Source: Streptomyces sp. NRRL F-5126 (GTDB lineage: Bacteria > Actinomycetota > Actinomycetes > Streptomycetales > Streptomycetaceae). Taken from it: 64,000 bases of DNA. Position 1 is the stretch's first letter. Each line of letters opens with the position of its first letter. Shown here piece by piece: positions 53,987-64,000 of this stretch. The position numbers were made by a program, and so were the translations under genes. The stretch lies in NCBI RefSeq assembly GCF_000721265.1, contig NZ_JOFZ01000011.1, forward strand, positions 186,001 through 250,000. The letters run 5' to 3'. The notes below the pieces were generated by a model. That model had not been told where the DNA came from, made no database searches, and saw only the letters and a program-made list of their open reading frames with translations.

Positions 53987-55666
53987 GTGCTCTCCAGACG
54001 CTCGTTCGTCACGGCCGCCGGCGCGACGGGAGTGGCCGCCGCTCTCGGCTCGCCCCTCGTCTCCGGTGCGCTCGCGCCGAAAGCGTGGGCGGCGTCGCCC
54101 TCGCTGCCGCTGGCCCTGCAGAACAACTCGGGCAGCGGCACCGTCTACGCCTACGTCAGCGGCGCCGACAGCTCTGGCTGGCCCGGATTCGTCGGCTCGG
54201 ACGGCCGCTTCAACCGGCTGCCCAGCCCGTCGAGCCCCGTCACGCCGATCCCGGACTACTCGATACCGCTGGGCGCCTCCGGCTCCGCGCCCACCCGCCT
54301 GACACTCGGCGAGTACATCATCGGCGGGCGCGTCTGGTTCTCCGTCGGCAAGAAGATCCAGTTCTTCGTCAATCCGCCGGGCGGCAACGGCGGCGTGCCC
54401 GGCCTCGTGCAGCCCGGCTTCACGTCGTCGGACCCCAACTGGCAGACGAACTGGACGTTCTGCGAGTTCACGTACAACAGCGCCAACCTGTACGCGAACA
54501 TCAGCTACGTCGACATGGTCGCGCTGCCCGTGTCGATGGCCAGCACCGGCAGCTCAGGATCGCAGTCGGTGAGCCCGCTGCCGAACGGGGCGCTCGCCTC
54601 CATCGCCTCCGGGCTGCGGGCACAGCACGCCGCGGACGGCGCGCCCTGGGACCGGCTCGTCGCCACCGACTCCTCGGGCGCGGTGGTGCGCGTGCTCGCG
54701 CCCGGGCACTCGCCCGTCGACTTCGGCGGCTACTGGAACGGGTACCTGGACGCGGTGTGGAACCACTACCAGTCGCACACTCTGACCGTGAACGGGCAGG
54801 GCAGCATAGGCAGTTACCAGGGCACGGTGTCGGGCGGCGTGCTGACGTTCGCCGGGCTCAACACCAACGGGGTCCCGTTCACCAAGCCCAGCGCCGTCGA
54901 CATCTTCGGGTGCGCGAGCGGGCCCCTCTACAACTCGGGCGGCGACGCGCGCGGCGCCGTCGCGGCCCGCCTCGCCGCCGCGCTCAACCGGAGCAGCCTG
55001 CTGGTCTCCGGCGGCGACAACCAGCCCGACGGTGTGACGCCGTCGCAGTACTACACCGATCCCACCACGAACCACTACGCCAGGCTCGTCCACCAGTACG
55101 CGAGCATCGGCTACGCCTTCCCCTACGACGACGTCGGCCCCACCGGCGCGGCCCCCGTCGACGGCCACATCCAGGACAGTGCCCCCACGTCGTGGACGGT
55201 CGCGCTCGGCGCCGGCGCGGGTAGCGGGGGCGACCAGCCTCCGGGCGGGTCGGGCACCGGGGCGTACTCCACGATCCAGGCCGAGTCGTACAGCGGCCAG
55301 AGCGGCACGACGAAGGAGAGCTGCACGGACTCGGGCGGCGGGCAGGACGTCGGCTACATCTCGGGCGGCGACTGGCTCAAGTACGGTTCGGTGGACTTCG
55401 GTTCGTCCTCGCCCAGCCAGTTCGTCGCCCGCCTCGCCTCGGGCGCGGCCGCCGGCGTGAGCGGGGCGGTGCAGGTGCGGCTCGACAGCAGATCGGGCAC
55501 GAAGGTCGCCGAGATCGACTTCGCCAACAACGGCGGCTGGCAGAACTGGCAGACGGTACCGGCCAACATCGTCGCGGGCGCCACGGGGGTGCACGACGTC
55601 TACCTGGTCTTCGCCGGAAGCAGTTCGGACTTCGTGAACGTGAACTGGTTCACGTTCACGAAGTAG
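53987..55666 (+). CDS. Secreted GH64 beta-1,3-glucanase with CBM6-like domain
   Basis: 559 residues from a GTG. The twin-arginine signal (SRRSFVTAAGATG, to about residue 35) implies Tat export. Residues 40-400 match glycoside hydrolase 64: LALQNNSGSGTVYAYVSG at the N-side, SYVDMVALPVS and IFGCASG. A Gly-rich linker leads to a CBM6-like module (YSTIQAESYSGQSGTTKES, GDWLKYGSVDFG, GVHDVYLVFAG). It cuts laminarin or fungal wall glucan outside the cell. Confidence 0.92.
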   Translation: MLSRRSFVTAAGATGVAAALGSPLVSGALAPKAWAASPSLPLALQNNSGSGTVYAYVSGADSSGWPGFVGSDGRFNRLPSPSSPVTPIPDYSIPLGASGSAPTRLTLGEYIIGGRVWFSVGKKIQFFVNPPGGNGGVPGLVQPGFTSSDPNWQTNWTFCEFTYNSANLYANISYVDMVALPVSMASTGSSGSQSVSPLPNGALASIASGLRAQHAADGAPWDRLVATDSSGAVVRVLAPGHSPVDFGGYWNGYLDAVWNHYQSHTLTVNGQGSIGSYQGTVSGGVLTFAGLNTNGVPFTKPSAVDIFGCASGPLYNSGGDARGAVAARLAAALNRSSLLVSGGDNQPDGVTPSQYYTDPTTNHYARLVHQYASIGYAFPYDDVGPTGAAPVDGHIQDSAPTSWTVALGAGAGSGGDQPPGGSGTGAYSTIQAESYSGQSGTTKESCTDSGGGQDVGYISGGDWLKYGSVDFGSSSPSQFVARLASGAAAGVSGAVQVRLDSRSGTKVAEIDFANNGGWQNWQTVPANIVAGATGVHDVYLVFAGSSSDFVNVNWFTFTK

Positions 55667-55681
55667 CCGCCCGCGGTGGTT

Positions 55682-55718
55682 GCCGGCCGGTAGCGGTTCG
55701 ACGCTGCCACCGGCCGGC
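55682..55718 (+). terminator. Terminator after glucanase
   Basis: Stem GCCGGCCGGTAGCG with CGCT-GCC-ACCGGCCGGC (one three-base bulge), loop of six, starting 15 bases after the stop. Confidence 0.7.
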
Positions 55719-55784
55719 GGCCACACCGTGAGACGCACGCCTTGTACGCGTGCCGCGCGGACACCACCCGGCCATAATCGGCGT

Positions 55785-56378
55785 ATGGGAAAGAGCTACG
55801 AGCGGATAGACGGCAGGCTGCGCGCATTCATCGAGGCGCAGCACATCTTCTTCACCGCCACGGCGCCGCTGGGCAGCGGCGGCACCGTCAACCTTTCACC
55901 CAAGGGCCTGAACGGCTCGTTCGCCGTGCTCGACGAACACACCGTGGCCTACCTCGACTTCGCGGGCAGCAACGCCGAGACGATCGCCCACCTGCGCGAG
56001 AACGGCCGCATCACACTGATGTGGTGCGCCTTCGACGGCCCGCCCAACATCGTGCGCGTGCACGGCCGCGGGGAGCCGGTCTTCCGCGACGACGCGCGGT
56101 GGGCGGGGCTGCTGGCCCGCTTCCCCGGCATCGACCCGACCAGGCACGGGCTGCGGGCGATCATCGTCGTGGCCGCGGAGAAGATCCGCGACACCTGCGG
56201 GTACGCGGTCCCGTTCATGACGTACGACGAGGACCGCCCGCTGCACGGCTCGCGCTTCGCGCGCGAGACGGACGAGTCGCTCGACGCCTACTTCCACAAG
56301 AAGGAGCACATCGCGACGAGCATCGACGGCCTCCCGGGCCTGCCGCTCCCCCTCCCACCGCTCACGGGGACCGCGTAA
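55785..56378 (+). CDS. Pyridoxamine 5'-phosphate oxidase family (flavin-binding) protein
   Basis: 197 residues from ATG 55785. The split-barrel fold start FIEAQHIFFTATAPLGSGGTVNLSPKG and the segment ITLMWCAFDGPPNIVRVHGRGE are typical of this family. The catalytic residues of true PNPOx are not obvious, so FMN- or F420-dependent reductase activity is as likely. It stands between a glucanase and a methyltransferase gene. Confidence 0.82.
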   Translation: MGKSYERIDGRLRAFIEAQHIFFTATAPLGSGGTVNLSPKGLNGSFAVLDEHTVAYLDFAGSNAETIAHLRENGRITLMWCAFDGPPNIVRVHGRGEPVFRDDARWAGLLARFPGIDPTRHGLRAIIVVAAEKIRDTCGYAVPFMTYDEDRPLHGSRFARETDESLDAYFHKKEHIATSIDGLPGLPLPLPPLTGTA

Positions 56379-56490
56379 CCGTCGCCGGGCCGTACGTGCC
56401 GGGGGCGAGCGCTCGGGGCGCGTGCCGGGGTCAGGCCGTGTGGGAGACTCGCGCGGCAGGCATCAACCGATCTTCAGCGGAGTGACATCG

Positions 56491-57267
56491 ATGGGTGCGA
56501 AACCGAGGATCGACACGAGCCGCCCGCATCCCGCGCGCGTCTACGACTACCTGCTCGGCGGCAAGGACCACTACGAGGTGGACCGGCAACTGGGCGAGAG
56601 GCTGCCCGAGTTCATGCGCGATGCGGCGCACGAGAACCGGGCCTTCATGCGGCGGGCCGTCACGTGGACGGCGGACAACGGTGTGACCCAGTTCCTGGAC
56701 ATCGGCACCGGCATTCCCACCGCGCCCAACCTGCACCAGGTCGCGCAGGGCGTCCACCCGGCGGCCAGGGTGGTGTACGCGGACAACGATCCGATCATCA
56801 TGCGACACGCGGAGGCGCTGCTCGTCGGCACGCCCGAGGGCGCGACGAACTACGTCGAGGCGGACATCCGCGAACCCGGCGCGATCCTCGACCACGCCCG
56901 CGAGTTCCTGGACTTCGAGCGGCCGATCACCCTGTCGCTCCTCGCGATCATGCACTTCGTCGTCGACGCGCACGACCCGTACGGGGTGGTGTCCACCCTC
57001 ATGGACGCCCTGCCGTCCGGGAGTTACCTTGCGCTGACACACGTGTCCCTCGACGGCTTCGCCGAGGAGGGCGCGAAGCTCAACGAGACGTACACGAGCA
57101 GCATCGAGGCACAGAGCAGGTCGGTCGCGGAGATCGAGCGCTTCTTCGACGGCCTGGAGCTCATCGAGCCCGGTGTGGTGGCGACGCCGCGCTGGCGCGG
57201 GGACGCGCCGGTGCCGCCGGAGACCGGGCCGCATCCGAACTACGCCGGGGTCGCGCGGAAGCGGTGA
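56491..57267 (+). CDS. SAM-dependent methyltransferase, DUF574 type
   Basis: 258 residues from ATG 56491. ARVYDYLLGGKDHYEVDR at the start and FLDIGTGIPTAPNLHQVAQ (SAM loop) and VVYADNDPIIM are diagnostic of the DUF574/Methyltransf_19 group, abundant in streptomycetes. The motif LSLLAIMHFVVDAHDPY follows. Substrate unknown. Confidence 0.92.
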   Translation: MGAKPRIDTSRPHPARVYDYLLGGKDHYEVDRQLGERLPEFMRDAAHENRAFMRRAVTWTADNGVTQFLDIGTGIPTAPNLHQVAQGVHPAARVVYADNDPIIMRHAEALLVGTPEGATNYVEADIREPGAILDHAREFLDFERPITLSLLAIMHFVVDAHDPYGVVSTLMDALPSGSYLALTHVSLDGFAEEGAKLNETYTSSIEAQSRSVAEIERFFDGLELIEPGVVATPRWRGDAPVPPETGPHPNYAGVARKR

Positions 57268-57301
57268 ACGGCCCGGTTCGGAAGGGGCTGGGGCAGGGGC
57301 T

Positions 57302-57328
57302 GAGGCTCAGGCCGCGCGCCTGAGCCTC
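57302..57328. terminator. Bidirectional terminator overlapping ClpN gene end
   Basis: Perfect 11-base-pair stem GAGGCTCAGGC / GCCTGAGCCTC around CGCGC, located at the stop of the ClpN-like gene and after the methyltransferase gene. Confidence 0.7.
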
Positions 57329-57774
57329 TCCCGCGCCGCCGCACGGTCGACGCCGAGCCGGGTCAGCACGTCGGCGGCCGGGTCGGGCTCCTTGGTCTCC
57401 AGCAGCGCGAGCAGCAGGTGGGCCGGTGTGATCCGCCGCGCGCCCTGACTGCGCACCTCGGCCAGCGCGCCGCTGAGCACCGACTTGGCCGACGACGTGA
57501 ACGGTGTGTGCTTGCGCGACGACGGGATCGGCGGCCGGTCCGCACCGCGCGCGTCGACCCCGACGGCGGCGAGTGCCTCCGTGTCGAGCTCCCGCAGCGC
57601 CTCGCGCACCGCGCCCGCGTCCACACCGAGCCCCGTCCCGGCAGCGGCGCCCTGCTGCGACAGCGCCCCCAGCAGCAGGTGTTCCGTGCCGATGCGCCGG
57701 TCGCCCCGCAGCCGCGCCTCTTCGAGCGCGTCGCTCACCGCCGCGCGGGTCTCCCCCGCGAACTGCTCGAACAT
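57307..57774 (-). CDS. Clp N-terminal domain protein (no ATPase)
   Basis: 155 residues from ATG 57774. Two Clp N repeats are seen: ARLRGDRRIGTEHLLLGAL (first) and VRSQGARRITPAHLLLALLE (second). There is no AAA+ part, so it cannot unfold proteins alone; such short proteins may act as adaptors or rivals for the Clp ATPase. It follows the HTH gene by 7 bases. Confidence 0.88.
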   Translation of the reverse strand: MFEQFAGETRAAVSDALEEARLRGDRRIGTEHLLLGALSQQGAAAGTGLGVDAGAVREALRELDTEALAAVGVDARGADRPPIPSSRKHTPFTSSAKSVLSGALAEVRSQGARRITPAHLLLALLETKEPDPAADVLTRLGVDRAAARERLRRAA

Positions 57775-57781
57775 CGTCGCC

Positions 57782-57985
57782 TCATTTCCCGTGCTTCGCG
57801 TGCACGGACTGCCGCGACACCCCCAGCGCGTCGCCGATCTGCTCCCACGACCACCCCTGTGCGCGGGCACGCGCCACCGACGACGCCTCCACCTGTTCGG
57901 CGAGGCGGTGCAGCGCGCCGACGGCCCGTAGTCCGACGGCGGGATCGAGCGAGGTCAGGCGGGACGAGAGGTCTGCGGAATCCAT
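57782..57985 (-). CDS. Small helix-turn-helix regulator paired with ClpN
   Basis: 67 residues from ATG 57985. The HTH is QGWSWEQIGDALGVSRQSVHAKHGK, ending right at the C-terminus, so the protein is little more than a DNA-binding domain with a short dimer helix. The ClpN gene is next in the operon, suggesting proteolysis-linked control. A double palindromic operator lies in its promoter. Confidence 0.85.
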   Translation of the reverse strand: MDSADLSSRLTSLDPAVGLRAVGALHRLAEQVEASSVARARAQGWSWEQIGDALGVSRQSVHAKHGK

Positions 57986-58007
57986 GCGGTCAGTATTCCA
58001 TGACGAT

Positions 58008-58050
58008 GTCAGTCTGGACTGACAATCTGCTCTTGTCAATCCAGACTGAC
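58008..58050 (-). promoter_or_regulatory. Double palindromic operator of HTH/ClpN operon
   Basis: Two copies of a 16-base palindrome, GTCAGTC-TG-GACTGAC (58008-58023) and GTCAATC-CA-GACTGAC (58035-58050), 27 bases apart. Read on the minus strand, TTGACA lies inside and gives a good -35 box for the operon, so the sites cover the promoter and autoregulation is likely. Confidence 0.65.
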
Positions 58051-58080
58051 GCCGCAGCCCCGCCCCGCCCCGCTCTGCCG

Positions 58081-59499
58081 CTAGAACAGCTTCCCGGGGT
58101 TCAACAGCCCGAGCGGGTCGAAGGCCCTCTTGATCTGACGCTGCAACTCAAGCTCCACCGGGCCGAGTTCACGGGCCAGCCAGTCCTTCTTCAGGACGCC
58201 GACGCCGTGTTCGCCCGTGATGGTGCCGCCAAGCCGCAGCCCGAGCGCCATGATCTCGTCGAACGCCTCCTCGGCGCGCCGCACCTCGTCCTCGTTCTGC
58301 GGGTCGAAGCAGACGATCGGGTGGGTGTTGCCGTCACCCGCGTGCGCGCAGATGCCGATCTTCGTGTCGTACTTCTCCGCGATGGCCTCTACGCCCTCGA
58401 ACATGTCGCTGAGCCGCGAGCGCGGCACGCACACGTCGTCGATCATCGTCGTGCCGAACTGCGCCTCAAGGGCGGGCAGCGAGAGCCGCCGCGCCTGCAT
58501 CAGCATCTCCGACTCGGCGGCGTCGTCCGCCGGCACCACCTCCGTCGCGCCGGCCGCCGTACACAGCTCGCCCACCGCCGCCAGGTCGGCCGCCGGGTCC
58601 GCGGTGTCGAACGCGACGAGCAGCAGCGCCTCCGTCGTCTCGGGCAGCCCCATGTGGGCCATCGTGTTGACGGCGCGGACGGTGGTGCCGTCCATCAGCT
58701 CCATCAGGGACGGCATGTGCCCGCGCTCCATGATCAGGCGCACCGCCTCGCCCGCCGCCGACGCCGACGTGAACTCGGCGGCCAGCACGAGCTGCGCCGG
58801 CGGCTGGGGCTTCAGCGCGAGCACGGCCTTCACGACGATCCCGAGGCTGCCCTCGGACCCGACGAGCAGGCGCGTCAGGTCGTACCCCGCGACGCCCTTG
58901 GCCGTCCGCCGCCCGGTGGACAGCAGCCGCCCGTCCGCGAGGACGACGTCGAGGCCGAGCACGTACTCCGAGGTCACCCCGTACTTCACGCAGCACAGGC
59001 CGCCGGCGGCGGTGCCGATGTTGCCGCCGATGGTGCAGGTCTCCCAGCTGGAGGGGTCCGGCGGGTAGTACATGCCGCGCTCGGCCACTGCGCGCGACAG
59101 CGTCGCGTTGACGACGCCGGGTTCGACGACGGCGACCCGGTCCGCGGCGTCGATCTCGAGGATCCGGTCCATCTTGACGAGCGACAGCACGATGCACCCG
59201 TCCGACGCGTTCGCCGCACCGGACAAGCCCGTACGGGCGCCCTGCGGCACGACGGGCACGCGCAGCTGGGTCGCCGTCCGCATCACGTGCCGCACCTGCT
59301 CGACGCTGCGCGGCAGCACGACCACGGCGGGCGCCCCGGCCGCACAGAAGCTCGCCATGTCGTGCGCATACGACACCATCACGTCGGGGTCGGTGACGAG
59401 CGCCTCCGCGGGCAGCCCCGCCCCGAGCCGCGCCACCAGCTCGGCCTGCGAGGTGGGGGCGGTCGTCGCTCCGGCGCGGGGTTCCAGCAGATCGTCCAT
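58081..59499 (-). CDS. FAD-linked oxidase, glycolate oxidase GlcD-like
   Basis: 472 residues from ATG 59499. FAD-binding PCMH fold with VVPQGARTGLSGAANASDGCIVLSL and TIGGNIGTAAGGLCCVKYG, and a C-terminal cap with GEHGVGVLKK, where the histidine pair is typical. It oxidises a 2-hydroxy acid such as glycolate or D-lactate; the electron acceptor is not evident. It is divergent from the TPR gene. Confidence 0.9.
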   Translation of the reverse strand: MDDLLEPRAGATTAPTSQAELVARLGAGLPAEALVTDPDVMVSYAHDMASFCAAGAPAVVVLPRSVEQVRHVMRTATQLRVPVVPQGARTGLSGAANASDGCIVLSLVKMDRILEIDAADRVAVVEPGVVNATLSRAVAERGMYYPPDPSSWETCTIGGNIGTAAGGLCCVKYGVTSEYVLGLDVVLADGRLLSTGRRTAKGVAGYDLTRLLVGSEGSLGIVVKAVLALKPQPPAQLVLAAEFTSASAAGEAVRLIMERGHMPSLMELMDGTTVRAVNTMAHMGLPETTEALLLVAFDTADPAADLAAVGELCTAAGATEVVPADDAAESEMLMQARRLSLPALEAQFGTTMIDDVCVPRSRLSDMFEGVEAIAEKYDTKIGICAHAGDGNTHPIVCFDPQNEDEVRRAEEAFDEIMALGLRLGGTITGEHGVGVLKKDWLARELGPVELELQRQIKRAFDPLGLLNPGKLF

Positions 59500-59597
59500 G
59501 ATCCCAGGTTCGCACCGACCGCCATCGGTGTGAACCCGTATGCGATCCACCCCACACAGCGCGGTGTGATCTTCATATTGACGCACAGTGAATAACT

Positions 59598-61703
59598 ATG
59601 AACGCCATGAAGTCGGATCAGGTCAGACATGTCAGGCGCGCCGCCGTGGCTGCCGGGGTCGGCGGCCTTCTGGTCGCGGGCGTGCTGGTGTTCGTGCCCG
59701 ACGAGAAGAAGGAGGCCGCCGCGCCGCCCGCCCCGGGGCCCGAGGGGCGCGCACTCGCCGCCGTCACCGCCGGTGCGCCCGCCACGCGCGCCGACCTGAG
59801 CGCGCTCATCCGTGACCGCGAGGCGCGGGTGCGGGCGCATCCGGACGACGCCAAGGCCTGGGCCGTGCTCGGCTCCGCGTATGTGGCGCGGGGCGTCCAG
59901 CAGGCGGACCCGTCCTCGTACCCCCTGGCCGAGCGCGCCCTGGACCGCGCGCTCTACGGATCCGCGGGCGGGGACGGGGACGGGGCCACCCCGGGCGCCG
60001 CCACCCCGGGTGCGGGGACGGGGAGCGCGGGGGCGACGAACCCGGGGACGGGCTCCGCGCCGCCCGCCGCACCCGCCACGCCGCCCGCGCCCGCAGCGCC
60101 CGCCGCACCCTCGGCGCCGTCAGCGCCCGCCGCGGTCCCGGGCACGGGTTCGGCACCCGCCGGAACCGGGACCGTGACGGCGCCCGCGGGGGCGGCGCCC
60201 GCGACCCGGGCTCCGGCACAGCAGCAGCCCGGCGGCACCGTGCCCGGCACCGGCCCAGGGGCCGTGCCCGCGGGTACGCCGGCCGCCGGCCCTGTCTCGG
60301 CCGCCCGCGCCGCCGGTTCCGGAAGCGGCGCGCGTCGGCCCGGCGGCGGGGCGGTCGACGCGAAGGCACCCGCCTCGCCGACGTCCGTCGCGGCGACGCC
60401 CTCGGCGCCGGCGGCCGCCCCCAAGGAGGCGCTGATCGGGCTCACCGCCCTCGCCAACGCGCGCCACGACTACATGACGGCCAAGAAGTGGGGCGAGCTG
60501 GCGAAGAAGAAGCACCCGTCCGCCTGGGCCGTCTACCCCCCGCTCATCGACGCGTACAACGGCATCGGCGACTACGAGGCCGCGGGCCGCGCCCTCGACA
60601 AGCTCGCCGCGGCCCGGCCGAAGGCCGCGTCCATCTCCGGCGCCTACGCCCACGTGTACGAGGGGCGCGGCTGGCGCGAGGACGCCGCGGCCAAGGCGTC
60701 CGACGCGGTCGACCACGCCGCCTCGCCCGTCCAGAAGGCCGCGGGCCTCGCCGAACTCGGCGCTCTGGCGTGGGAGCGCGGCGAGCCGAAGGAGGCGCTC
60801 GGCCAGTACGACGCGGCGCTCAAGGTGACGCCCGGCCTCGCCGCCGCGCAGGCGGGCCGCGGCCGTGCGCTGGCCGCGCTCGGCAGGACGGACGACGCGT
60901 ACGAGGCCTACCAGGCGGCGCTCGCCAAGCAGCCCAGGCCCGAGACGGCCCTGGAGTTCGGCGAGTTGTACGAGTCGCTCGGCCTGACCGGCGACGCGCA
61001 GACCCAGTACGCGAAGGTGCGCTCCGAGGCCGCGAAGGCGGCCGGCGACGGCGTGGACGAGAACCTGCTGCTCGGACGGTACGAGGCCGACCACGGCGGC
61101 GCCGGCGCTGCCGTGGCCCGGCTGACGGCGGAGTGGACGAGCGGCCGCAGGAGCGTCGAGGCGGCGGACGCGCTGGGCTGGGCGCTGTACAAGTCGGGTG
61201 ACGCGGCGCGCGCCCTCACGTACGCGACGACGGCGACGAGCGATGGGCCGAAGAACGCCCTGTACTCCTACCACCGGGGCGAGATCGAGCGGAAGCTCGG
61301 CATGAAGGCGCAGGCGCGCAGGCACCTGGACGAGGCCCTGCGCACGAACCCGTACTTCTCCCCGCTGCTGGCGCCCCGGGCGCGTGCGGCGCTGAAGGCG
61401 CTGGGCGGCACGATCGGCGCGGCGGGCCCGGCGAAGTCGGGGAGCCCGGCGGCACCCCCGGCACCCGCCGCACCGGCAGCCCCAGCAGCACCGGCAGGCA
61501 CCCCCGGTGCTGCGGCCGCGCCCGCCCCGGCCGGAACGACACCGGCCGACATCGCGCCCGCCCCGGCCGCGCCGGGCGGAGCGGCGCCCAACGGAGCGGC
61601 GCCGGACGGTTCCGTGCCGAACGCCGCCCCCGCGGACGGCGCGGCGGGCGCAGGCGCCCTACCACCCGGCCGGGATCCGGCCTCGTCGCCGCAGCGCCCC
61701 TGA
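59598..61703 (+). CDS. Membrane-anchored tetratricopeptide repeat protein
   Basis: 701 residues. One membrane segment at about 20-40, an Ala/Pro/Gly-rich linker to residue 270, then TPR repeats (for example AWERGEPKEALGQYDAALKVTPGLAAAQAGRGRALAALG), and another Pro/Ala-rich tail of about 100 residues. TPR domains bind proteins. No enzyme domain is seen. An ATG at 59607 is another possible start. It ends at a strong hairpin shared with the convergent dioxygenase gene. Confidence 0.85.
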   Translation: MNAMKSDQVRHVRRAAVAAGVGGLLVAGVLVFVPDEKKEAAAPPAPGPEGRALAAVTAGAPATRADLSALIRDREARVRAHPDDAKAWAVLGSAYVARGVQQADPSSYPLAERALDRALYGSAGGDGDGATPGAATPGAGTGSAGATNPGTGSAPPAAPATPPAPAAPAAPSAPSAPAAVPGTGSAPAGTGTVTAPAGAAPATRAPAQQQPGGTVPGTGPGAVPAGTPAAGPVSAARAAGSGSGARRPGGGAVDAKAPASPTSVAATPSAPAAAPKEALIGLTALANARHDYMTAKKWGELAKKKHPSAWAVYPPLIDAYNGIGDYEAAGRALDKLAAARPKAASISGAYAHVYEGRGWREDAAAKASDAVDHAASPVQKAAGLAELGALAWERGEPKEALGQYDAALKVTPGLAAAQAGRGRALAALGRTDDAYEAYQAALAKQPRPETALEFGELYESLGLTGDAQTQYAKVRSEAAKAAGDGVDENLLLGRYEADHGGAGAAVARLTAEWTSGRRSVEAADALGWALYKSGDAARALTYATTATSDGPKNALYSYHRGEIERKLGMKAQARRHLDEALRTNPYFSPLLAPRARAALKALGGTIGAAGPAKSGSPAAPPAPAAPAAPAAPAGTPGAAAAPAPAGTTPADIAPAPAAPGGAAPNGAAPDGSVPNAAPADGAAGAGALPPGRDPASSPQRP

Positions 61704-61736
61704 GCGAGCGCAACCGAGGACGCACGGCCGGGAACA

Positions 61737-61779
61737 CGGCCGCGGCCCCGTGGGTGGTCCACCCACGGGGCCGCGGCCG
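61737..61779. terminator. Bidirectional terminator of TPR and hpd genes
   Basis: Perfect 21-base-pair stem around a single-base loop (centre 61758). One of the longest hairpins in the window; it ends 10 bases before the hpd stop. Confidence 0.8.
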
Positions 61780-61788
61780 CGCCATACG

Positions 61789-63575
<1,787 letters not shown>

Positions 63576-63657
63576 CCCGTCGCTTCCCTGGGGAAATCGC
63601 GGGCCGCGGCGTAGAGTTCCGGACTGCCCGACGAGCCGCGGACCCGGAGGCGTGCCC

Positions 63658-64000
63658 ATGCTGTTGTCAACGTCCGGAGTGCGCCGAAGACTTGGCGTCG
63701 TCCTGGCGGCGCTGGTGCTGTCGACGGTTTCGTCCGGCGCGCTCGACCCGTCGTCCGCCACGGCGGCCGGGGCGGCGACGGCCAAACAGCACCCGGCCAA
63801 ACAGCACCCGGCCAAGCAGCACCCGGCCAGGGGCAGCGGCGACGACTGGGTGCTCAGCACCACCGACCCGTCCACCGACTACACCCCCGCCTTCCTCGGC
63901 AACGGCTACTTCTCCACCCGGGTGCCCGCGGAGGGCGCCGGCTTCTCCGCCTCGCCCCTGCTCACCGAGTCCCAGCTCGCGGGCTTCTACGGGCAGGGCC
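63658..64000 (+). CDS. Secreted glycoside hydrolase family 65-like protein, 3' end cut
   Basis: The first 114 residues are visible. A signal peptide (to about residue 37) is followed by three tandem PAKQH repeats (KQHPA in the frame) and then DWVLSTTDPSTDYTPAFLGNGYFSTRVPAEGAGFSAS, typical of the N-terminal region of GH65 proteins such as acid trehalase and trehalose or kojibiose phosphorylases. The catalytic domain is beyond the window. The five-residue repeat probably arose by slippage. Confidence 0.78.
   Translation, partial: MLLSTSGVRRRLGVVLAALVLSTVSSGALDPSSATAAGAATAKQHPAKQHPAKQHPARGSGDDWVLSTTDPSTDYTPAFLGNGYFSTRVPAEGAGFSASPLLTESQLAGFYGQG

Noticed and set aside
53689..53990. Rifamycin-associated element upstream of the helicase gene
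   Set aside because: The inverted repeats present do not match the RAE consensus I know.

Overview
The window is 64 kb of very GC-rich actinomycete chromosome, most likely Streptomyces. Supporting signs are strong GC3 bias, GTG and TTG starts, an SsgA-family sporulation gene, DUF397 and DUF5753 genes, DasR boxes, and a core order (pncB, clpS, DUF2017, mec, cysO, cysM, MBL hydrolase, rph, rdgB) that is also familiar from mycobacteria. It holds about 65 supported genes, one odd tRNA gene and many strong terminator hairpins. Both edge genes are cut.

1-15 kb: phosphatase, DUF445 and SGNH-hydrolase genes; a three-gene ABC-2 exporter operon with a DUF1707 gene; a bifunctional penicillin-binding protein; a guanidinium exporter (Gdx/SMR) preceded by what looks like a guanidine-III riboswitch; a GroES-like protein; a peroxiredoxin; and a ProP-like transporter. 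15-17 kb: a modular protein with two HNH nuclease domains and six small repeated modules sits just upstream of an atypical tRNA gene.

17-29 kb: rdgB and rph; the N-acetylglucosamine PTS (nagF plus two EIIC genes) with DasR operators, one built into a terminator-like hairpin; an MBL-fold hydrolase; a membrane-anchored MazF/PemK-like protein; the cysteine route Mec-CysO-CysM with a leader-peptide gene; clpS; and the NAD-salvage pair pncB and pncA. 29-37 kb: a repeat-filled gap, a secreted M6 metalloprotease, two RDD membrane proteins, an SsgG-like regulator and a CDP-alcohol phosphotransferase.

37-58 kb looks accessory: a DUF5753/DUF397 regulator pair, a eukaryote-like cyclophilin, a GNAT enzyme, an aldo/keto reductase with a divergent regulator, and a GntR-ABC operon. 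Next comes the most interesting locus (45.4-51.5 kb), a probable uncharacterised RiPP or peptide-nucleotide cluster: a 16-residue peptide gene, an attenuator, then four overlapping genes for a two-domain ThiF/E1-like adenylating enzyme, an MFS exporter, a prolyl-oligopeptidase-like protease and a CapA-like phosphoesterase. A short remnant of the upstream permease gene lies on its far side, next to a HelD/HelR-like helicase. A GH64 glucanase, a methyltransferase and a ClpN/HTH pair follow. From 58 kb the window returns to core-like genes (FAD oxidase, TPR protein, 4-hydroxyphenylpyruvate dioxygenase with a divergent Lrp regulator) and ends inside a GH65-like gene.
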